From assembly GCF_001544195.1 (NCBI RefSeq), contig NZ_BCPY01000020.1, positions 1-40,122 on the forward strand: a stretch of DNA of 40,122 bases, given 5' to 3'. The position numbers and the translations under genes are program-made. The notes below the pieces were generated by a model. That model saw nothing but the letters and a program-made list of their open reading frames with translations. It did no database searches and was not told the origin of the DNA. Position 1 is the first letter of the stretch, and each line of letters opens with the position of its first letter. The DNA comes from Tetragenococcus solitarius NBRC 100494. GTDB lineage: Bacteria > Bacillota > Bacilli > Lactobacillales > Enterococcaceae. Positions 35,543 through 40,122 of the stretch are shown piece by piece.

Positions 35543-35601
35543 CTCGCTATAATAAACCATTTTGGTTTAATATAAAAAAATTTTTTAGGAGGTATTCTTA
35601 A

Positions 35602-36567
35602 ATGAATCCAAAAAGTATTATCAAAGAAATCTTAGGAAAAAATGAAATCGCCCATGTGGTGTTTGTAGGTTGTGGTGCTTCAAAAGCAGATCTTTATCCA
35701 GCAAAATATTTCTTAGACCAAAACGCAAAAACATTAAGTGTAAGTCACTATACTTCTAACGAATTTAATTATGCAACACCTGCTTTAGTAAATGAAAATA
35801 CAGTAGTAATTACAGCTTCATTAGGGGGGACTACTCCCGAAACCGTCGAAGCAAATACGGTAGCTAAAGAAAAGGGTGCTCATGTGATTAGCTTAACCCG
35901 TAGTGAAGGTTCTCCTTTAACCAAAGATGCAGACTATGTTATCTTACATGGCTTTGCTGAAAATTATGCCGCTAAATTAGAAAAAACGGGCTATGCTTTA
36001 CAATTAGCTGTAGAGTTGTTAAATCAGATTGAAGGCTATGCTCATTATGAGGAAATGCAAAGTGGTTTTGATAAGATTTATGACCTGGCGCAACAATCCG
36101 CTTTAGATGCAAAAAAAGACGCGAAATCATTTGCGGAACACTTTAAAGATGAAAAAGTCATTTATGTGATGAGTAGCGGGGCAACGCATGAAGTCGCTTA
36201 TTCTACTTCCGTTTGTTTGATGATGGAAATGCAATGGATTAACTCAGGGACTTTCCATACAGGTGAATTTTTCCACGGTCCATTTGAAATTACTGATAAA
36301 GATGTACCATTTGTACTTCTAATGAATGATGGCACAACAAGAGCGATGGATGCACGTGCCTTAACATTCTTAGAGCGTTTTGATGCTAAAGCTGCGGTTG
36401 TGGATGCGCTGGATTATGGATTGTCTTCTGTGATTGATAAATCCGTCATTGATTACTTTAATCCGTTTGTGATTACAGCTGTCTTTCGAGTGTATGCTGA
36501 AGAACTTTCAAAAGCAAGACAACACCCATTGACAAAGCGTCGTTATATGTGGAAACTAGAGTACTAA
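35602..36567 (+). CDS. SIS-domain sugar-phosphate deglycase, second copy (GfrE/FrlB-like)
   Basis: A 321-residue double-SIS enzyme: first SIS with VVFVGCGASKADLYPA and VITASLGGTTPETV, second with IYVMSSGATHEVAY. It shares HTGEFFHGPFEITD and the ending KRRYMWKLEY with the copy at 29313-30287, but the overall sequence is well diverged, so different amine specificity is likely. Known glucoselysine/fructoselysine operons of enterococci combine a mannose-family PTS with two deglycases (GfrE and GfrF), which fits one of each here. It is the last gene of the sigma-54 operon. Substrate is inferred from family and context. Confidence 0.82.
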   Translation: MNPKSIIKEILGKNEIAHVVFVGCGASKADLYPAKYFLDQNAKTLSVSHYTSNEFNYATPALVNENTVVITASLGGTTPETVEANTVAKEKGAHVISLTRSEGSPLTKDADYVILHGFAENYAAKLEKTGYALQLAVELLNQIEGYAHYEEMQSGFDKIYDLAQQSALDAKKDAKSFAEHFKDEKVIYVMSSGATHEVAYSTSVCLMMEMQWINSGTFHTGEFFHGPFEITDKDVPFVLLMNDGTTRAMDARALTFLERFDAKAAVVDALDYGLSSVIDKSVIDYFNPFVITAVFRVYAEELSKARQHPLTKRRYMWKLEY

Positions 36568-36576
36568 GAAACTTTT

Positions 36577-36601
36577 AGGCTGAGGCATTTTGCCTCAGCC
36601 T
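36577..36601. other. Perfect hairpin without T-run
   Basis: AGGCTGAGGCA (36577-36587), a TTT loop, and TGCCTCAGCCT (36591-36601) form a perfect 11-bp stem just after the deglycase stop codon. The sequence after it (ATTGACTAATTAG) is not T-rich, so it is not a classical terminator. It may protect the mRNA 3' end or allow partial readthrough into the activator gene. Confidence 0.6.
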
Positions 36602-36678
36602 ATTGACTAATTAGCATTTTTATTTTTTCATACCCAAAACATAGAAGTGATGGCAAGGCGTCTAAGGAGCTGTGAAAA

Positions 36679-39426
36679 ATGAGAAAAGATATTGAAAATT
36701 ATTTATATAAGTTAACAAAAGATTACAGTCAGACGGCTAAAACGAGTTTTTCGGCAAGTTCTATTTCTCAACAAGTTGGCTTAAACCGTAGTACGGTAAG
36801 CAGCTACTTGAACGAAGCATTTCGAAAACAGAAATTATTAAAAGTTAAAACATACCCCGTTTCTTTTTTACATAAGCAAGCTTTTGCGGAAACATTTTTT
36901 GAAGCCAATCACTTAGAATACGACTCTTTCGAAGAATTATTTTCTGAAGCTCCAACAAAGAATAAAGAAAAAGATCCTTTGGGAACTATTATAGGAGCTT
37001 TTGGCAGTTTAAAGGAAAAAATTAACCAAGTAAAAACTGCGGCTATGTATCCTAATGGTGGCTTGCCTGTTATGCTGCTGGGTGCTAGCGGTTCGGGGAA
37101 AACTTTTTTAGCTGAAAAAATTTATGAATATATGGTAGAAAAGCAAATTATAACTTTTTCTGCGCCTTACATTTCTCATAATTGTGCCCAATATTTTAAT
37201 AATCCAGAATTATTGTCTAGTGTACTTTTTGGCTATGCAAAAGGCGCTTTTACTGGAGCAGATACGGATAAAGAAGGTTTATTAGATGCAGCTGATGGAG
37301 GAGTGTTGTTTTTAGATGAAGTGCACCGTTTATCAGAAGAAGGACAGGAAAAATTATTTACTTTTATGGATACTGGGGAGTATTCTCCTATCGGTAATGA
37401 TAGTGTTAGGAAGAAAGCTGATATCCGGTTAATTTTTGCTACTACTGAAGACATCGAATCGGCTTTTTTACCGACTTTTTTACGCCGTTTACCTGTGGTC
37501 GTTAGTTTGCCGAGTTTTCACGAACGTCCACAACCTGAAAGATTACAGTTGATCGATCAGTTTTTTATTCAGGAAAGCAACATTTTACAAAAAGAACTTT
37601 CTGTATCGAGTAAAGTGATTCATTTTTTGCTTGACGCCGATTTAGAGGGCAATGTGGGAAAAATCAAGAACTTAATTAAATTTGCCTGCGGAAATGCTTA
37701 TGCTAAGCAACATGACAACCAAAGAATTAACGTCAAGTTATTGGACATTCCTATAGAAAATTTGTTACAACCATTTTCTTCTGCTAAAGTTACTAGCCAG
37801 CGTCTTATGGATGAACGGGTTTATTTGCCCAACACGGAAATACAACCTGATTTAGAAACTTCAGAAAGAAAACGCTTGAAGACTTTTTTTACTCGTTTGT
37901 TAGATGATTATAAAAAGGTTGAAGATGGGGTGTTAACGCCTGGACAGTTGATCTCTTTTGCTACGGAAAACGTTGTATTATTAATGGATGAATTCGTATT
38001 TTTTACACCTGAAGACAAAGAGACTTCCTTTTTCTCGTTTATTACTTATAATATACGTTCTTCTTTTCAATTTATGAATGAAAACTATGGTTTTGACCAA
38101 GATGGAAATAAAATCCTTTCTATTGCTAATTATTTATATGTAAAAGAAAATCAAGATTTTTTACTCGAACATACAGATTGGATAACGTTAAAGAATTCTC
38201 TTCTACATTTTTTAGAAGAGCAGATGAGAGATGAAGTATGGTTAGCTAAACGTTTTTTAAATTCATTGTCGCTACATCTGGATAGTGAAGTACTGGACGA
38301 GGACATTGTATTTATTGCTTTATATTTACACAGTATGAATCTAACAATGACAGATACCAGTACCAAAGCTATTGTGTTAGCTCATGGGTATTCGACTGCA
38401 AGCAGTATGGCCAATGTTGCCAATCGGATGTTACAAAAAAATATTTTTCACGCTTATGATATGCCACTAGGTATTACGGTAGATGAAGTAGAAAAGAAAG
38501 TGTTTCAATATATTGAAAATTATCCGGTTGAAAAAGGACTTATCGTGCTGATTGATATGGGTTCTTTAAACCTTATCACTGAAAAGCTAGCATCAAAAAT
38601 CTCAACACCCTTACTTGTTATTGACTCCTTTAATGCTCCATTACTGTTGGAAGTCGGCAACCTTATTAATAATAGCCAAACGATTTTTGAAATCTCTGAA
38701 CAAATTAATGAGACATTGCCGATAAAAAAGCAACTCGCCATGCCAAAAGCAGATAAAAAGAAAGCCATTATTACCTGTTGTTATACAGGAATGGGAAGTG
38801 CAGTCCAAATTAAAGAAATTTTGCAAAAAAGTTTAGGCAAAACAGGTGAAACTTTGACTGTTTTACCCTATGATTATCAAAAGTTAAAAGAAAATAAACG
38901 TCGGGAACTGCCGTTTCATATATATAATGTTTTAGCAATTGTTGGAACAGAAAATCCGGAAATAGAAAATGTGCCATATTTTGGTTTAGATAAACTAGTC
39001 AATGGTGAATTAATCGATGAATTTGTGCAAAATATCGCACAACATTTTAGGGTAGATGATCAAGGCTTAAAACAAGAGCTTATTTTCAATTTTTCTTTGA
39101 AAAAAATGGTAGAAAATTTAACGATTTTAGATGCAGATCGAGTACTTTATTTGGTGAGCGAAACAATTAATGAAATAGAACGCGTACTAGAGATAACATT
39201 TGATGCCAATAAGAAGTACCTTCTTTTTCTGCATATTAGTTGTATGATTGAACGAATTTTGCGCAAAGAAGAAGTGGATAAACAAGAAGATATTGACGAA
39301 TATGTAAAAGAAAATCGTGTAATGATGGAAAAAATTCATCGCAGTTTACAAAACATCGAAGAAAAGTATACGATTAAAGTATCAAGCTTAGAATTGCGTT
39401 TGATAAATGATATTATATTTAGTTAA
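36679..39426 (+). CDS. LevR-like sigma-54-dependent activator with PRD and PTS domains
   Basis: A 915-residue regulator. Residues 1-60 are an HTH (LNRSTVSSYLNEAFRKQKLL). A AAA+ enhancer-binding domain follows at about 100-340: Walker A GASGSGKT at 135-142, the sigma-54-contact motif GAFTGA at 189-194 and Walker B VLFLDEVH at 209-216. Then come a PRD (about 395-550), an EIIA-Man domain with His569 in IVLAHGYSTAS, a segment with CCYTGMGSAV resembling an EIIB-type loop, and a second PRD (about 800-915, LLFLHISCMIER). Such proteins are controlled by phosphorylation from their PTS and activate its operon. The exact sigma-54 promoter at 32969-32983 is the obvious target. AAGGAG precedes the ATG. 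The rpoN gene is not in the window. Confidence 0.95.
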   Translation: MRKDIENYLYKLTKDYSQTAKTSFSASSISQQVGLNRSTVSSYLNEAFRKQKLLKVKTYPVSFLHKQAFAETFFEANHLEYDSFEELFSEAPTKNKEKDPLGTIIGAFGSLKEKINQVKTAAMYPNGGLPVMLLGASGSGKTFLAEKIYEYMVEKQIITFSAPYISHNCAQYFNNPELLSSVLFGYAKGAFTGADTDKEGLLDAADGGVLFLDEVHRLSEEGQEKLFTFMDTGEYSPIGNDSVRKKADIRLIFATTEDIESAFLPTFLRRLPVVVSLPSFHERPQPERLQLIDQFFIQESNILQKELSVSSKVIHFLLDADLEGNVGKIKNLIKFACGNAYAKQHDNQRINVKLLDIPIENLLQPFSSAKVTSQRLMDERVYLPNTEIQPDLETSERKRLKTFFTRLLDDYKKVEDGVLTPGQLISFATENVVLLMDEFVFFTPEDKETSFFSFITYNIRSSFQFMNENYGFDQDGNKILSIANYLYVKENQDFLLEHTDWITLKNSLLHFLEEQMRDEVWLAKRFLNSLSLHLDSEVLDEDIVFIALYLHSMNLTMTDTSTKAIVLAHGYSTASSMANVANRMLQKNIFHAYDMPLGITVDEVEKKVFQYIENYPVEKGLIVLIDMGSLNLITEKLASKISTPLLVIDSFNAPLLLEVGNLINNSQTIFEISEQINETLPIKKQLAMPKADKKKAIITCCYTGMGSAVQIKEILQKSLGKTGETLTVLPYDYQKLKENKRRELPFHIYNVLAIVGTENPEIENVPYFGLDKLVNGELIDEFVQNIAQHFRVDDQGLKQELIFNFSLKKMVENLTILDADRVLYLVSETINEIERVLEITFDANKKYLLFLHISCMIERILRKEEVDKQEDIDEYVKENRVMMEKIHRSLQNIEEKYTIKVSSLELRLINDIIFS

Positions 39427-39441
39427 AGATAAGGAGAAACG

Positions 39442-40056
39442 ATGTATACGAGCGTTATTTTTGATATGGACGGGGTACTGATTGATAGTGAGCAATTTTA
39501 TTTTGAACGACGTATGGAATATTTTGATTCAATTGGATTAAAACCAGGTTCTCGAGATTTAGGTGACTATATAGGAAAGACAGAAGAAGCTACCTGGCAA
39601 CAATTAGTGGAAGATGAGTCATTACGTTGGGAGTTAAAAAAAGATTATGAACAATTTCAACAAAAGAATCCCATTGATTTTCGACAATTTTTAAAACCAG
39701 AAGTTCAACAGGTCATGCGAGAGTTAAAAGCAAGAAGGAAAAAAATTGCCATTGCTTCTTCCTCTAAAAGAGAAAACATTGAAGAGATGGTAGAGCAATG
39801 CGGGTTGGTTTCTTTTATCAACTATTTAATTAGTGGGGAAGAGTTGCAAGAAAGCAAGCCCCACCCGGAAATTTATCAGATAAGCGCTAAAAAGTTGGGT
39901 GGTAATGCAATCGCTGTAGAAGACTCTTTTATCGGTATTGCGTCTGCAAAAGCCGCAGGTCTTTATACGGTAGCATTGAAACAACTCTATGAAGTAGACC
40001 AAAGTAGTGCTGATTGTCAGATAAGTTCACTACTGGATTTATTGGGTATTGTGTAG
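39442..40056 (+). CDS. HAD-superfamily phosphatase / beta-phosphoglucomutase-like
   Basis: A 204-residue HAD subfamily IA protein. Motif I is FDMDGVLIDSE near residues 8-18 (nucleophile Asp9, acid/base Asp11), motif II SSSKRE, motif III Lys in ESKPHPEIY, and motif IV VEDSFIG. A helical cap lies between motifs I and II. Such proteins dephosphorylate small sugar phosphates or act as phosphoglucomutases; the cap sequence does not allow me to choose. AAGGAG precedes the ATG, which is 15 bases after the activator gene, so the two are probably co-transcribed. A role in clearing a sugar phosphate from the neighbouring systems is possible but not shown. Confidence 0.85.
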   Translation: MYTSVIFDMDGVLIDSEQFYFERRMEYFDSIGLKPGSRDLGDYIGKTEEATWQQLVEDESLRWELKKDYEQFQQKNPIDFRQFLKPEVQQVMRELKARRKKIAIASSSKRENIEEMVEQCGLVSFINYLISGEELQESKPHPEIYQISAKKLGGNAIAVEDSFIGIASAKAAGLYTVALKQLYEVDQSSADCQISSLLDLLGIV

Positions 40057-40122
40057 GAAAAATTTTTTACGAAAGTAGCTTCGCTGATTTATAATTTAAG
40101 ATAATAAAAAGCAACTGTACAT
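40057..40122. other. Window end, no feature seen
   Basis: 66 AT-rich bases after the HAD gene. No convincing terminator, promoter or gene is visible before the window ends. Confidence 0.5.

Noticed and set aside
36577-36601. Terminator after the second deglycase gene
   Set aside because: The stem is perfect but no T-run follows on either strand, so I list it only as a hairpin.

Overview
The window looks like a low-GC Firmicute chromosome, most probably Enterococcaceae (Enterococcus or Tetragenococcus type). This rests on the very high PTS content, the LevR-type sigma-54 activator with mannose-family PTS genes, the AdhE sequence style, the strong AAGGAGG ribosome binding sites and the AT-rich intergenic DNA. 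No rRNA, tRNA, CRISPR array or intact phage was seen. Genus assignment is inference.

Layout: (1) 1-5.2 kb: a ComK-like gene (minus), adhE with a Rex-type operator, a NERD-domain protein with a zinc ribbon, then an array of 41-bp hairpin repeats. (2) 5.2-8.5 kb: a T-box leader controlling an OppA-like peptide-binding lipoprotein and peptidase T. (3) 8.5-13.6 kb: a membrane acyltransferase (minus), an RpiR regulator (minus), then a divergent 6-phospho-alpha-glucosidase (GH4) and alpha-glucoside PTS IICB, followed by a second array of the same 41-bp repeat. (4) 13.7-17.0 kb: an RpiR regulator (minus) divergent from nanE and a PTS IIBC, a probable N-acetylmannosamine system. (5) 17.0-22.5 kb: a lactose/cellobiose-type PTS (IIB, IIC, IIA), a GH1 6-phospho-glycosidase whose acid/base Glu is Gln, and a PRD-type activator. 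(6) 22.5-24.0 kb: a scar containing a truncated group II intron just after a terminator, the 3' end of a class II ketose-bisphosphate aldolase gene and a frameshifted P-loop kinase gene. (7) 24.0-28.3 kb: a LicT-type antiterminator with its RAT/terminator leader, a galactitol-family PTS (IIA, IIB, IIC), a small membrane protein and a rhamnulose-1-phosphate-aldolase-like enzyme. (8) 28.3-40.1 kb: a GntR/HutC regulator (minus) divergent from a SIS-domain deglycase and mannose-family PTS IIA-IIB-IIC-IID; then a second IIA-IIB-IIC-IID plus SIS deglycase behind a near-perfect sigma-54 promoter; then the LevR-like activator and a HAD phosphatase.

Functionally this is a carbohydrate-uptake island: five PTS-centred operons of four PTS families, each with its own regulator type (RpiR, PRD activator, antiterminator, GntR/HutC, LevR/sigma-54) and its own sugar-phosphate enzyme. 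The last block resembles known fructoselysine/glucoselysine (Amadori product) systems, but with two PTS sets. The features I would look at first are the two dispersed 41-bp repeat arrays (one ending in an inverted copy), the Glu-to-Gln GH1 enzyme, the paired deglycase/PTS systems and the ketose PTS coupled directly to an aldolase.
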